A DNA stretch of 64,000 nt from Pandoraea pnomenusa (GCF_000767615.3 NZ_CP009553.3:5022001-5086000), one strand, 5' to 3'. Shown: positions 43,632 through 54,785, counted from the first letter of the stretch. The notes: generated by a model from the letters alone, not told the origin. Made by a program: numbers and translations.

Positions 43632-45287
43632 ATGACATCGTCCTCCCGCCGTCACGACACGCTGCGCCTTTGGCAGCACGATGCGCGGGCCGCGGGCGAG
43701 CCACTGGGCGAACACATTGCCCGGCGACTCGTCGCCGACGCGTCGCTGCTTCCCGCCGTCGCGCGCGCGGCCGGACTCGAGGCGCTCGCGCCCGCGTCGC
43801 TCGTGGCGGCGACGGACTTCGCCCACCTGCCGCTGTCGGATGCCGTGCGTCACCGAGTGCTGCCCGTGCATGTCGACGGCATGCGCTATGTGGTCCTCGA
43901 AGATCCCTTCGATCTGGCCGTACGCAGCTGGTGTGTCGCGCACCGGGCCGCGAGCCGGATGCGCGCCGCCATGACAATGCCCGGCGTAGTGATGCGCACG
44001 CTCGAAGACGCCGAACGCCATGAACGTGTACTCGATACGACCGGCGTCGGCGACGACGCCGGCGGCACGGCGCGCCGCGTCACGGAGATCTCGCGGACGA
44101 GCATCGACGGGCAGAGCGATGCCGTGGTTCGTCTGGTCGATGCCGCGCTGCTCGACGCGTTGCGCGCGCGCGCCAGCGACATCCACGTGGAGACGGCTGC
44201 GGACGGTCTTGCCATTCGCTACCGCATCGACGGTGTCCTGCACCTGGCTGGCCGCTGGCCGGGGCAGGACGATGCCGGGCAGGCGATCTCGCGTCTGAAG
44301 GTGCTGGCCGGGCTGGATATCGGCGAGCGGCGCGTGCCGCAGGACGGGCGGTTCAGGGCGCGCATCGAGGGCGGCGATGTCGATTTTCGCGTATCGGTCA
44401 TGCCGAGCATTCACGGCGAGGATGCCGTGCTGCGCATTCTCGACAAGCGCCATCGCAACGCCGCGCGCTCATTCACCACGCTCGGCCTCGACACGCGCAC
44501 GGTGACCGGCATTCGTGCCGCGCTGGCCGAGCCGCACGGCATGCTGCTCGTCACCGGCCCGACAGGAAGCGGCAAGTCGACCACGCTTCACACCGCGCTG
44601 GCTGAGTCCGACAGCGGCGAACGCAAGCTCATCACCATCGAGGATCCGATCGAGTATGAACTGCCCGGCGTTTTGCAGATTCCCGTCAACGAGAAGAAGG
44701 GACTGACGTTCGCTCGCGGCCTGCGCTCGATTCTGCGTCACGACCCAGACACCATCCTCGTCGGCGAGATTCGCGATGGCGAGACGGCGACCATCGCAGT
44801 GCAAGCGGCCCTCACAGGACATCTGGTGCTGTCGTCGCTGCACGCCAATTCGGCATTTGGCGTACTCGAGCGCTTGCTGCACATGGGTCTCGACCCCGTG
44901 AGCGTGACCGAAGCGCTGCGGGCCATCGTGGCACAGCGCCTGGTGCGCCGCGTATGCGAGGCGTGCGCCGTGCACGACGCCCCCCCGCGCGACGCCACGG
45001 CGGCGATGCGGCTGGATGCGGCATCGATCCGGCACGGGCGGTGGCGTCGCGGCGTCGGCTGCGAAGCATGTCGCGACACCGGATATGCCGGTCGGATCGC
45101 GGTGGCCGAGTGGTTGAAGATCGACGACGCGATCGCGGCAGCCTTGCGGCATCGCGCGCCGGCTACCGAGTTGCGCCGGATCGCGCGCGAAGGCGGGCAC
45201 GTTTTCATGAACGACGCCGCCGTGGCCGCCGCACGCGCCGGGGCCACCACCCTGCAGGAGGTCATCCGTGTCTTTGGGATTTCGTGA
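43632..45287 (+). CDS. gspE: Secretion ATPase GspE
   Basis: The 551-residue protein has an N1 domain (LEALAPASLVAATDFAHLPL), Walker A GPTGSGKSTT near 309, Asp box ITIEDPIEYEL, Walker B DTILVGEIRDGETA, His box LSSLHANSAFGVLERL and a tetracysteine zinc site VCEAC...GCEAC near 440-480. It powers pseudopilus assembly. The start follows GTGACGCG four bases after the restored gspF stop. Its last 20 bases overlap the next gene, whose ribosome site AGGAGG lies inside gspE. Confidence 0.94.
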   Translation: MTSSSRRHDTLRLWQHDARAAGEPLGEHIARRLVADASLLPAVARAAGLEALAPASLVAATDFAHLPLSDAVRHRVLPVHVDGMRYVVLEDPFDLAVRSWCVAHRAASRMRAAMTMPGVVMRTLEDAERHERVLDTTGVGDDAGGTARRVTEISRTSIDGQSDAVVRLVDAALLDALRARASDIHVETAADGLAIRYRIDGVLHLAGRWPGQDDAGQAISRLKVLAGLDIGERRVPQDGRFRARIEGGDVDFRVSVMPSIHGEDAVLRILDKRHRNAARSFTTLGLDTRTVTGIRAALAEPHGMLLVTGPTGSGKSTTLHTALAESDSGERKLITIEDPIEYELPGVLQIPVNEKKGLTFARGLRSILRHDPDTILVGEIRDGETATIAVQAALTGHLVLSSLHANSAFGVLERLLHMGLDPVSVTEALRAIVAQRLVRRVCEACAVHDAPPRDATAAMRLDAASIRHGRWRRGVGCEACRDTGYAGRIAVAEWLKIDDAIAAALRHRAPATELRRIAREGGHVFMNDAAVAAARAGATTLQEVIRVFGIS

Positions 45288-46047
45288 GCATGTCGTGCTT
45301 GTCGAGCGCGACGTGGTATTTGCGGCGTCGCGACCGGTGGGAATTTCGAACGTCCGCCGGCGCACAGACGACATTTGGCGCCTGCGCCTGGACACCGGCG
45401 GCGTCGAGGGCTGCGCGCAAGCCATGGCATCGCTGCCGCGCGGGCGACTGTGTCGCATGGATCGCCTGCATGTGTTGGCGGGTTTCGGTCTGGCGCACTA
45501 TCAGGTCGTGCCATGGCCCGATGGCGCGCGATCGCTGCGCGACCTCGAAGCGCTTGCCGCGGGTCGGTTCGCACGCCGCTTCGGAGGCATGTCGCGCGGA
45601 TGGAAGATCGCGATGACGCACGCGGCCTTCGGCTGCCCCCACCTCGCGGTGGCCGTCGACGGCGATTGGCTCGACCATGTGCATCGCCTCGTGGTGCAAG
45701 CGCGTCTGCGCTGGGTAACCTGCCGCGACGTACTACACGAAGTCGTACGGCGCACGCCGCTCGATGCGAGTGCCGATGCATCGATTGCGGTACATCACAC
45801 CGGCGGGTTGTCATGCCTGTTGCGACGTGGCGGGCGGTGGCACGACGTCTGTGCGCTGCCGCTCGCGCAGCGATGCGTGGCTCAGACGCTGGACACCCTG
45901 CAGACGTTGTGCGGTGTCGACGACGCACCGTTGTGGCTTGCGCGTGCGCACGGTCGGGCACCGTCGCCCAATGACGACCGGATCTGCGTGGGGCGTGAAG
46001 CGTGCAGCGCCGCCGCGCCGCACCCCTGGCTGTGGGAGAGCGCATGA
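45268..46047 (+). CDS. GspL/PilM-position protein of the secretion cluster, divergent
   Basis: This 259-residue protein starts with GTG at 45268 behind a clear AGGAGG inside gspE. I recognise no motif with certainty. It contains no hydrophobic helix, so it is cytoplasmic. By position between gspE and a single-pass PilN-like protein, it should be the actin-like GspL N domain, MshI or PilM equivalent. Its length is shorter than PilM (about 350), which fits a divergent homologue. Its stop overlaps the next start (ATGA). Confidence 0.65.
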   Translation: MSLGFREHVVLVERDVVFAASRPVGISNVRRRTDDIWRLRLDTGGVEGCAQAMASLPRGRLCRMDRLHVLAGFGLAHYQVVPWPDGARSLRDLEALAAGRFARRFGGMSRGWKIAMTHAAFGCPHLAVAVDGDWLDHVHRLVVQARLRWVTCRDVLHEVVRRTPLDASADASIAVHHTGGLSCLLRRGGRWHDVCALPLAQRCVAQTLDTLQTLCGVDDAPLWLARAHGRAPSPNDDRICVGREACSAAAPHPWLWESA

Positions 46048-46637
46048 CACATCGATTTCGTTGCGCGACGGCAGGCATTGCAAAGGTTGCACGGGACGTG
46101 TGGCGCCTGACACGGTGGCACCGCGCCGCCGCGCCTCTGGATCTTCGAGCGCGAACCACACGCCACCTGGGCCCATCATGCGCCGCGACGGCGATCGCGC
46201 TCACCGGGTTGGCGTGGATCGTCTGGCACGACGCGCAGCGCGTTCGGGCCACGCAGGCCGAAGCCGTCGTACTCGCGCGCGAGGTCGCGAATGCGCAGCG
46301 TCGCTGTGATGGCGCCCACGGCACCGGTGCCCCGACACCTGCCGTGCCGTCAGCACACGTCGGGGCGGACACCGCGCGCGCACTGGCACTGCTCGACCGC
46401 CTGGGCCCCGCGCTCTCGCCCGATATCGCCTTGCGTCGAATCGAGGTGACGGCCGACGCCGGCACCGCGCGTCTCGGCTTCGAGGCGCGTGACGTCGACG
46501 GCATGATCGCGTTCGCCACGCGGCTGGAACCGACGTTCGACATCCAGTGGCACCACAGTGCCCGCAAGGCAGCGTCCGACGCACCCGTCGTCGAGGCATC
46601 GATGACGCTCACGCTGCGCGCGCAGGTGACTTCATGA
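46044..46637 (+). CDS. PilN/GspL-C-like inner-membrane protein
   Basis: The 197-residue protein has a 45-residue cytoplasmic N terminus, one hydrophobic segment (ATAIALTGLAWIVW), a coiled-coil-like stretch (about residues 65-90) and a ferredoxin-like periplasmic domain (ALRRIEVTADAGTARLGFEA). This is the arrangement of PilN, MshJ or the C-terminal half of GspL. It is coupled to both neighbours by ATGA overlaps. Together with the previous gene, it appears to be a split GspL. Confidence 0.68.
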   Translation: MTHRFRCATAGIAKVARDVWRLTRWHRAAAPLDLRARTTRHLGPSCAATAIALTGLAWIVWHDAQRVRATQAEAVVLAREVANAQRRCDGAHGTGAPTPAVPSAHVGADTARALALLDRLGPALSPDIALRRIEVTADAGTARLGFEARDVDGMIAFATRLEPTFDIQWHHSARKAASDAPVVEASMTLTLRAQVTS

Positions 46638-47209
46638 GCATCGCCCGAGATCGCCTCCGCGTGTCGGTCGCCCGCCTCCGATGGGGCTGCGCGGCTGTCG
46701 TGCAACGTGTCGGCACCCCTGGCGTTTCGGGGGCTGTCGCCGCCCTCGCCGGCCTTGCGCTGCTCGCTCCCGTGGCCATCGTCGTGCTCGCGATGAAGGT
46801 CATCTGGATCGAGCCCGCACTGCGTGACGCCGAGCGCCGTATCGCCGGCTCCGGTGCTGAACTGCGACGCCTCGCACCACGCGCGGCTGCCCTGCCGCAA
46901 CGCGCGGCGTCACGGGAAGGGCCACAAGGATACTCGGCCGATCTGGGCCGCATCTTCGACATCGTTCGCACCAACAGATTGTTCGTGGGCGACGTGCAGT
47001 ACCAACTGACTCGTCTGAAGGCCGGCGGCGGGCACCTGGCCGTGACGTTGCCGCTCACCGGCGAGTATCCGGACCTGCGCAAGGCACTGGGCGAACTGGG
47101 TGCGTTGCGGGGCGCCGAACTCGAAACGGTCGCCATCGAACGCCAGGACATCGCCGACGCCCACGTCGTCGCGCATGTGCGGCTCACCCTCCGGGAGGAC
47201 GGCCGATGA
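46634..47209 (+). CDS. PilO/GspM-like inner-membrane protein
   Basis: The 191-residue protein has a cytoplasmic segment, one membrane helix (AALAGLALLAPVAIVVLAMK), a helical region and a C-terminal domain (SADLGRIFDIVRTNRLFVGD, LAVTLPLTGEYPDLRKALGEL). The last block is typical of PilO/GspM. It would pair with the PilN-like protein at the inner membrane. Start and stop overlap neighbours by four bases. Confidence 0.68.
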   Translation: MSIARDRLRVSVARLRWGCAAVVQRVGTPGVSGAVAALAGLALLAPVAIVVLAMKVIWIEPALRDAERRIAGSGAELRRLAPRAAALPQRAASREGPQGYSADLGRIFDIVRTNRLFVGDVQYQLTRLKAGGGHLAVTLPLTGEYPDLRKALGELGALRGAELETVAIERQDIADAHVVAHVRLTLREDGR

Positions 47210-47775
47210 ACACGTCTCGTATCGTCGGTGGGTTGCTGGCCGCGACACTCTGCGCCAGTGCGTGGCTGGCGTGGCAGGACCGCCGGGCACGGAGCGCCGC
47301 AGCGTCCACGCATCGCGCCCGCACCGTGGCCCATCGAAAGCAGCCGCCCTCCGCCCCCGCAAAGGACGGTGCCCTGCCAGACGTCGATCTGTTCGCCGCC
47401 CGGCACTGGGGCCCATCGCCGGGCGAACCACGCGCACAAGCCGCATCGAGCCTCACGCCCCCTCGTGCGCCAACCGGGCCGAGAGAGGCGCCGTCACCCG
47501 TGTTCGACGTGGCGGCGGTGTGGCGCTTCGACAGCCGCCCGCCTGTCGTCGTACTGGAGCGACGCGGGCAGACGTGGTTACTGTGCGAGGCTTGCGACGC
47601 GCCGGGCCGCGTTGCGCCGGGCGACACTTTTGCCGGCGCGTTTCGGCTCGATCGCATCGACGCAACATCGCTGACCTACACGCGCCGGACCGACGCCCGC
47701 CACATGACATTGCCGCTGCCAAACCCCATGCGGGGCCTCGCCGGGACTGAACCCGATGTCCATCGCGACCGGTAG
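47206..47775 (+). CDS. GspC/PilP-like periplasmic connector
   Basis: The 189-residue protein has an N-terminal hydrophobic anchor (IVGGLLAATLCASAWLAW), a proline-rich linker and a C-terminal homology-region-like domain (FDVAAVWRFDSRPPVVVLER, GDTFAGAFRLDRIDATSLTY). GspC, PilP and MshK link the inner-membrane platform to the secretin. The sequence is weakly conserved, so the assignment rests on topology and position. It overlaps the secretin gene by 20 bases. Confidence 0.65.
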   Translation: MNTSRIVGGLLAATLCASAWLAWQDRRARSAAASTHRARTVAHRKQPPSAPAKDGALPDVDLFAARHWGPSPGEPRAQAASSLTPPRAPTGPREAPSPVFDVAAVWRFDSRPPVVVLERRGQTWLLCEACDAPGRVAPGDTFAGAFRLDRIDATSLTYTRRTDARHMTLPLPNPMRGLAGTEPDVHRDR

Positions 47776-49900
47776 TGCGGGCGGCGCGCAGCCTCGCCCC
47801 GTGGCCCGATTACTCGCGCGACTCGGCGTGCTCTGCCTGTTTGCGGCGCTCGGGGGCTGCGCCGTGCCGAATGCGTTGTCCGAGAGCGACGCGGCCGTCC
47901 GCAAGGGAGATCTCGCCGGCGCCGTCACGCGGCTTGCCGAACACCTGCGCAACGACCCGCAAAGCATCGCTCTGCGAACACGCTATCTGCTCGTACGCGA
48001 GCAGCTCGCGGCGCAGTACCTGCGCAACGCGAGCGACGCCCTTACGCGCGGCGACGAAGCGCAGGCCAGGCACTGGCTGACGCAAACGCTGCGCTTCGAC
48101 CCCGCCAATCAGGCGGCGGCACAGTGGCTCGACCGGCTGCGGATTCGCGACCGCCTTCGAGGATCGTTGGCCGATGCGCAAGCCAGGGCATCGAGCGATC
48201 CGCGCGCGGCGCTGCGCATCGTGTCTCGCGTGCTGCGCCAACTGCCCGACTGGGGGGAAGCCATCGCGTTGGCGGAGCGGATTCGAAGCATCCTCGACCG
48301 CGCACCGCCTCCCGCACCGGCGTCGGCCGCCGCCGTGCTGCGCAAGCCGGTCTCGCTCAGTATCAAATCGCGTCCGTTGCCCGCGATTTTCGAGATGATT
48401 TCGCAAGTCACCGGGATCAACTTCGTGCTGGACAGCGACCTCGATCGCGCAGCACGCGCGAGCCTCGACGCGACACAAACCACCGCCGGGGACGTCATCG
48501 ATCTGTTGCTCTCGACAAACCGTCTGGAAAAGCAGTTTCTCAATGCCAACACACTGCTCATTTTCCCGGCGACCGCCGAGAAGCTCGCCCGGTACCGGTC
48601 GCTCGCGGTGCAGACATTCTTCCTCAGCTATGCCGACGTCAAGAAGGCCGCCGCGCAGATCAGGCAACTCATGCGCCCGCGCAACCTGTTCGTGGACGAG
48701 CGTCTGGGCGCGATCACGGTGCGCGACAGTGCCGAGGCGCTCGACGCGATCTCCCGCATGATCGACGTGATCGATCTGCCGACCTCCGAGGTGACGCTCG
48801 ACGTGCAGGTGCTCGAAGTCTCCAACGATGGTCTGCTCGATCTCGGCATCCGTTATCCGGAGAGCGTGTCGCTGCGCTTCTCCGACGCTGTCCGGGACGC
48901 CGGCGGCGGCGTCGCGCTGAGCCGGTTCGGGCGACTGAGCGGCGACGCCGTCGATCTCGACGTTACGGCGCCGCTGGCACGCCTGAATCTGCTGCAGGAG
49001 GCGAACAAGGCGCAGATCCTTGCCAACCCGCGCATTCGGGTGCGCAATCGCGAGAAAGCGACGATCAGCATTGGCGAACGCGTACCCGTCGTGAGTACGA
49101 CCAACCTGAACGGCGCGGTCACGGAATCGCTGACATATCAGGACGTCGGTCTGAAGCTCGACGTGGAGCCCAGCATCAGTCTGAACGACGAAATCGTGAT
49201 CAAGGTCGCGCTGGATGTGAGCAACATCACCCGGCAGGTGCAGACGAAGACCGGGCTCATCGCCTACAACCTGAGTGCGCGTACGGCGAAAACCACGCTT
49301 TCCGCCCGCAACAATGAGACACAGGTGCTTGCCGGACTGATCAATCGGGAGACACGCGAGAAGATGTCCGGCATTCCCGGACTGAGCCGGGTGCCGCTGC
49401 TGGGTCGGCTTTTCGGTTCGCAATCCGAGGATCATGCCAAGACGGAGGTGGTGCTGCTCATCACCCCGCACGTCGAACGCAGCCTGGCCGTGCCGGCGTC
49501 TCGCGTGAGCCGCTTCGACAGCGGCACGGAGCAACATCCGGGCGACGCGCTGCGACTCGGCCCAACGACGCACATGGTGATCTCCAACTTACCGTCGGAC
49601 GCGGCGGCTTCATCCGGGCGCCCGGCACGCATCGCGCCGCCTGACGTGGCGGCGGATGCGCTGTCGGATGCGCTGTCGGATGCATTTCCCTCCCGTTCGT
49701 CACCGCACGCCTGGCGGCAGATGCCGGCGGCGTCCTCGTCGGGCGGGTCGGAGCCCGCCAGGTCCCCACGGGAGTCATCGCCAGAATCGGCCGCGCAGGA
49801 CCCCGCCGACAGCGGCTTTCCGTCGTCGCCCGAAGATCGCGACGACCCGCCACGCGTTTTCGGGGGAAAGGTCGTCGGCCCCAAGGTGGACGGGAAGTGA
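47756..49900 (+). CDS. gspD: Secretin GspD/MshL-type lipoprotein with N-terminal TPR-like region
   Basis: The 714-residue protein has a lipobox AALGGCAVP (Cys near 35), a helical TPR-like region (about 45-185), an STN/N0 domain (PVSLSIKSRPLPAIFEMISQ), an N1 domain and a secretin domain: TLDVQVLEVSNDGLLDLGIRY near 345, KAQILANPRIRVRNREKATI near 420 and GIPGLSRVPLLGRLFGS near 540. The long C-terminal tail (about 600-714) is low-complexity and proline/serine-rich, with SDALSDA repeats. It forms the outer-membrane channel. The combined lipobox and TPR resemble MshL-type secretins more than classical GspD. Confidence 0.88.
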   Translation: MSIATGSAGGAQPRPVARLLARLGVLCLFAALGGCAVPNALSESDAAVRKGDLAGAVTRLAEHLRNDPQSIALRTRYLLVREQLAAQYLRNASDALTRGDEAQARHWLTQTLRFDPANQAAAQWLDRLRIRDRLRGSLADAQARASSDPRAALRIVSRVLRQLPDWGEAIALAERIRSILDRAPPPAPASAAAVLRKPVSLSIKSRPLPAIFEMISQVTGINFVLDSDLDRAARASLDATQTTAGDVIDLLLSTNRLEKQFLNANTLLIFPATAEKLARYRSLAVQTFFLSYADVKKAAAQIRQLMRPRNLFVDERLGAITVRDSAEALDAISRMIDVIDLPTSEVTLDVQVLEVSNDGLLDLGIRYPESVSLRFSDAVRDAGGGVALSRFGRLSGDAVDLDVTAPLARLNLLQEANKAQILANPRIRVRNREKATISIGERVPVVSTTNLNGAVTESLTYQDVGLKLDVEPSISLNDEIVIKVALDVSNITRQVQTKTGLIAYNLSARTAKTTLSARNNETQVLAGLINRETREKMSGIPGLSRVPLLGRLFGSQSEDHAKTEVVLLITPHVERSLAVPASRVSRFDSGTEQHPGDALRLGPTTHMVISNLPSDAAASSGRPARIAPPDVAADALSDALSDAFPSRSSPHAWRQMPAASSSGGSEPARSPRESSPESAAQDPADSGFPSSPEDRDDPPRVFGGKVVGPKVDGK

Positions 49901-50409
49901 GCGGGCGTCGTCGACACGCGCGAAGCGCGTCGCCTGCCCGGATGTCGGGCTTCACGTTGATTGAAATGAGCGTGACGCTGGCGCTGCTGGCATTGCTCGC
50001 GAGCACGGCCGCTCCGTTGACGCAGATGGTTCGGCGCCGCAGCGAGGAAATCGAACTGCGGCGGGCGCTGCGCGACATTCGTCACGCCATCGACGCGTAC
50101 TACGACGCGGCACGGAAGGGGGAGGTGGCGCGCGGGAGCGACGAGAGCGGCTACCCACCGAATCTCGCGTCGCTCGTGGACGGCGTGCGCGACGCACGCG
50201 ATCCGAGCGGGACGCGCAGGCGCTATTTCCTGCGGCGGCTGCCGCGCGACCCGATGTGTCACTGCGCAGAGCGGGACGCCGCGTCGACGTGGCGATCGCG
50301 CAGCTACGACAGCCCTCCCGATGCGCCGGCCGAAGGGGCCGACGTGTTCGATGTCTACTCCTCCAGCGACGACGAGGCACTCGATGGTACGTTCTATCGC
50401 GACTGGTAA
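49897..50409 (+). CDS. Pseudopilin (GspG/H-like)
   Basis: The 170-residue protein has a prepilin site MSG|FTLIEMSVTLALLALLAS with Glu+5. The core continues ELRRALRDIRHAIDAYYDA, YPPNLASLVDGV and RRYFLRRLPRDPM. GTG at 49897 overlaps the gspD stop and gives a 17-residue leader; ATG at 49942 would leave only three residues before the cleavage site. It is probably a minor pseudopilin. Its 3' end overlaps the next gene by 26 bases. Confidence 0.82.
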   Translation: MSGRRRHARSASPARMSGFTLIEMSVTLALLALLASTAAPLTQMVRRRSEEIELRRALRDIRHAIDAYYDAARKGEVARGSDESGYPPNLASLVDGVRDARDPSGTRRRYFLRRLPRDPMCHCAERDAASTWRSRSYDSPPDAPAEGADVFDVYSSSDDEALDGTFYRDW

Positions 50410-50794
50410 GCCGGAACCCCGGGCAGGCGCTCGGCTGAGTTGCGGATTCACGTTGATCGAGCTGCTGGTGGTGCTCGCCATCGTGGCGTTGCTGCTCTCC
50501 ATCGCCGCGCCGCGCTACTTCCGGCAGTACGACAAGGCACGCGAGACCGTGTTGCGGCACAACCTGGAGACACTTCGTCGGGCGCTCGACGACTATCGCG
50601 ACGACCGAGGTGAATCGCCGGCGACGCTCGACGTGCTGGTCACGGCGCACTATCTCAAGACGCTGCCGCTCGATCCGGTAACCGGGCGCAACGACACGTG
50701 GCGGCTCGCGCCGGGCGACGACAGCCGTCCGGCCGACGTCCACAGCGGCGCGACGGGGCGGGCGCTTGACGGGAGCGCCTATGCGTCCTGGTAA
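50384..50794 (+). CDS. Pseudopilin (GspG-like, short)
   Basis: The 136-residue protein has a prepilin leader ending SCG|FTLIELLVVLAIVALLLS (Glu+5), then RHNLETLRRALDDYRDDRGE and HYLKTLPLDPVTGRNDTW. Like the previous pseudopilin it ends with a short DGSAYASW tail. The ATG at 50384 gives a 21-residue leader. Overlap with the next gene (14 bases) continues the coupling. Confidence 0.82.
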   Translation: MVRSIATGKPEPRAGARLSCGFTLIELLVVLAIVALLLSIAAPRYFRQYDKARETVLRHNLETLRRALDDYRDDRGESPATLDVLVTAHYLKTLPLDPVTGRNDTWRLAPGDDSRPADVHSGATGRALDGSAYASW

Positions 50795-51284
50795 TGCTGG
50801 CGAGCGGCCCGTCCGGTCACGATGTCCGCGCGCCTGCGCGACGCACCGGGGCAGCGTCTATTTCGGCATGATCGTGGCGGTGACGATCGTCGGTGTTCTG
50901 CTCATGCAGACGTCGACGTTGTGGTCGGCGCAGCGGCGACGCGAGCGCGAAGCGGACTTGCTGGCGAAGGGAGACGAGATCCGGCGCGCCATTGCGCGTT
51001 ACCACGCGTCGGGGCCGGCGCCGGGACGCTATCCGAGGTCGCTCGACGATCTGGTGGTGGACACCCGGCTCGCACGCCCGGCCCATCACCTTCGACGCGC
51101 CTATGCCGACCCGATGACCGGTGCCGGCTGGAATATCGTTCGCGCCCCTGACGGGGGCATCAGGGGCGTCTTCAGCGGCGCGAAGGGCACGCCGCTCAGA
51201 CAGACCGGATTCGACGAAGCCGACAAGACATTCGCCGGACAGGACAGCTATGCGGGATGGGTGTTCCTGTACACGCCACGCTAG
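50781..51284 (+). CDS. Atypical pseudopilin-like protein lacking Glu+5
   Basis: The 167-residue protein has a hydrophobic helix RGSVYFGMIVAVTIVGVLLM near residue 24-43, the place of a prepilin helix, but the residues after the Gly are SVYFG instead of FTLIE. The soluble part (EADLLAKGDEIRRAIARYHA, YPRSLDDLVVD, GIRGVFSGAKGTPLRQTG) resembles the two preceding pseudopilins. GGGAG precedes the ATG. It may be a noncanonical pilus-tip protein. It is the last gene of the cluster. Confidence 0.72.
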   Translation: MRPGNAGERPVRSRCPRACATHRGSVYFGMIVAVTIVGVLLMQTSTLWSAQRRREREADLLAKGDEIRRAIARYHASGPAPGRYPRSLDDLVVDTRLARPAHHLRRAYADPMTGAGWNIVRAPDGGIRGVFSGAKGTPLRQTGFDEADKTFAGQDSYAGWVFLYTPR

Positions 51285-51307
51285 CCCGATGCATGCCCAG
51301 TCGCATG

Positions 51308-51340
51308 AAAAAGGCCGGCTCGCGATCCGCGCAGCCGGCC
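51308..51340 (-). terminator. Terminator of glmS
   Basis: Read on the minus strand, GGCCGGCT (51333-51340) pairs with AGCCGGCC (51313-51320) and is followed by TTTTTC. It lies 40 bases past the glmS stop and between convergent genes. Confidence 0.8.
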
Positions 51341-51381
51341 AGGGACGCACCGAAGTCTATGGTACGTCAGACGCCTCGCCG

Positions 51382-53211
<1,830 letters not shown>

Positions 53212-53328
53212 ATTCCTTCCCTTTACGCCAGAGGTCCTGGCTCTTTCGATCGGATTCGATCGGATTTGACTCGCCCGGCGTGCACCGTGCGCCCTGGCAC
53301 ACCGCACACCGGTCCATAACCGAGGATT

Positions 53329-54690
53329 TTACTGCTTCTGCTTGCGCGGGCGAACGTAACCGGTCTTCGCTTCCTGCGCCTTGCCGTTGAGCACCAGCGA
53401 GTCTTCCGGCGTGTCCTTCCAGACGGTCGTGCCCGCCGCGATGGTGGTCCCCCGACGGACCGTCACCGGCGCCACGAGTTGCGTGTCCGATCCGATGAAC
53501 ACATCGTCCTCAATGACCGTGCGGTGCTTGTTCGCACCGTCGTAGTTGCACGTAATGGTGCCCGCCCCGATATTCACGCGCGTGCCAACGGTCGAGTCGC
53601 CCACGTAGGCCAGATGGTTCGCCTTCGAACCCTTGCCGAGCGACGCATTCTTCACTTCGACGAAATTGCCGATGTGCACTTCGTCGGCCAGGTCCGCCCC
53701 CGGACGCAGTCGCGCATAGGGGCCGATGTGCGCGTCGGCACCGACCACCGCGCCGTCGAGATGGCTGAACGCCTCGATATGCGTGCCGGCACCGATGACA
53801 CTGTTGCGAATCACGCAGTTCGGGCCGATGGTCGCACCGTCGCCGATCGTCACCTTGCCTTCGAAGACGCAGTTCACGTCGATGGTGACATCGGTGCCGC
53901 ACGCGACCTCACCGCGCATGTCGAAACGCGACGGGTCGATCAGGGTCACCCCCGCGGCAAGCAGGGCCCCGGCCGCATTACGCTGATAGTCGCGCTCCAG
54001 TTCGGCCAGTTGCGCCTTGTCGTTCACGCCGTTGGGCTCCCATGCGAACGCCGGCTGTGTGGTCACCACCGGCACGCCGTCGGCCACCGCACAGGCAATC
54101 ACGTCCGTCAGGTAGTACTCGCCCTGCGCATTCTGGTTCTTCAGCCCGCCCAGCCAGCCCTTGAGCGCTCGCGTGGGCGCCACCACGATGCCGGTGTTGA
54201 TTTCGCGAATGGCGAGTTCGGCCTCGTTGGCGTCTTTCTGCTCGACGATACGCAGCACGTTGCCCGCGCCGTCGCGCACGATACGGCCGTAGCCGGTCGG
54301 GTTGTCGAGGTCGACCGTCAGTACGCCCAGCTTGTCGCCCCCCGCCGCGTCGAGCAGCGCTTGCAGCGTTTCGGCGCGCGTGAGCGGCACGTCGCCATAG
54401 AGCACGAGCGTGGGCACCGATTCGTCGAGCAACGGTGCCGCCTGCTGAACGGCGTGGCCCGTGCCCAGTTGCTGGGCCTGCTCGGCGAACAGCACACCGT
54501 CGCCGGCCACGGCTTCGCGAACGGCCTCGCCACCATGCCCGATCACGACGATGAGCTTGCCCGGGGCGAGCGTGCGAGCGGTCGCAATCACGTGCGACAG
54601 GAGTGGCCGGCCGGCCAGGGGCTGCAATACCTTGGGCAGCTTCGAGCGCATGCGCTTACCCATGCCGGCGGCGAGAATCACAATATTCAT
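53329..54690 (-). CDS. glmU: Bifunctional GlmU (GlcN-1-P acetyltransferase / UTP uridylyltransferase)
   Basis: The 453-residue protein begins [20 protein letters not shown], the nucleotidyltransferase signature, with GDVPLT for the metal. The C-terminal half is a left-handed beta-helix (hexapeptide repeats) with [20 protein letters not shown] in the acetyltransferase active region. It catalyses the last two steps to UDP-GlcNAc, next to glmS. The length equals that of typical GlmU. A short pentanucleotide repeat lies about 70 bases upstream. Confidence 0.98.
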   Translation of the reverse strand: MNIVILAAGMGKRMRSKLPKVLQPLAGRPLLSHVIATARTLAPGKLIVVIGHGGEAVREAVAGDGVLFAEQAQQLGTGHAVQQAAPLLDESVPTLVLYGDVPLTRAETLQALLDAAGGDKLGVLTVDLDNPTGYGRIVRDGAGNVLRIVEQKDANEAELAIREINTGIVVAPTRALKGWLGGLKNQNAQGEYYLTDVIACAVADGVPVVTTQPAFAWEPNGVNDKAQLAELERDYQRNAAGALLAAGVTLIDPSRFDMRGEVACGTDVTIDVNCVFEGKVTIGDGATIGPNCVIRNSVIGAGTHIEAFSHLDGAVVGADAHIGPYARLRPGADLADEVHIGNFVEVKNASLGKGSKANHLAYVGDSTVGTRVNIGAGTITCNYDGANKHRTVIEDDVFIGSDTQLVAPVTVRRGTTIAAGTTVWKDTPEDSLVLNGKAQEAKTGYVRPRKQKQ

Positions 54691-54760
54691 GGCGTCGTGA
54701 CGATCAGAAAGTGAAATGCGGGTGTCGGAATTGGGCGGCACCGGGAAATCCGGCGGGCCG

Positions 54761-54785
54761 CGTCGTGTCGTGTCGTGTCGTGTCA
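54761..54785 (-). repeat. TGTCG pentanucleotide repeat upstream of glmU
   Basis: CGTCG is followed by three copies of TGTCG and one TGTCA, giving five near-identical pentamers over 25 bases, in the 163-base space between ttcA and glmU. It could alter promoter or leader spacing if unit number varies; this is inference. Confidence 0.6.

Noticed and set aside
43427..43635. Alternative reading that gspF ends normally at 43635 with a different C terminus
   Set aside because: In that frame the last 45 residues are arginine-rich and hydrophilic, while the required hydrophobic GspF helix is present in the neighbouring frame and ends at 43627.
47810..49573. 587-codon minus-strand frame antisense to gspD
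   Set aside because: It mirrors the secretin gene and has no signal, membrane segment or motif of its own.
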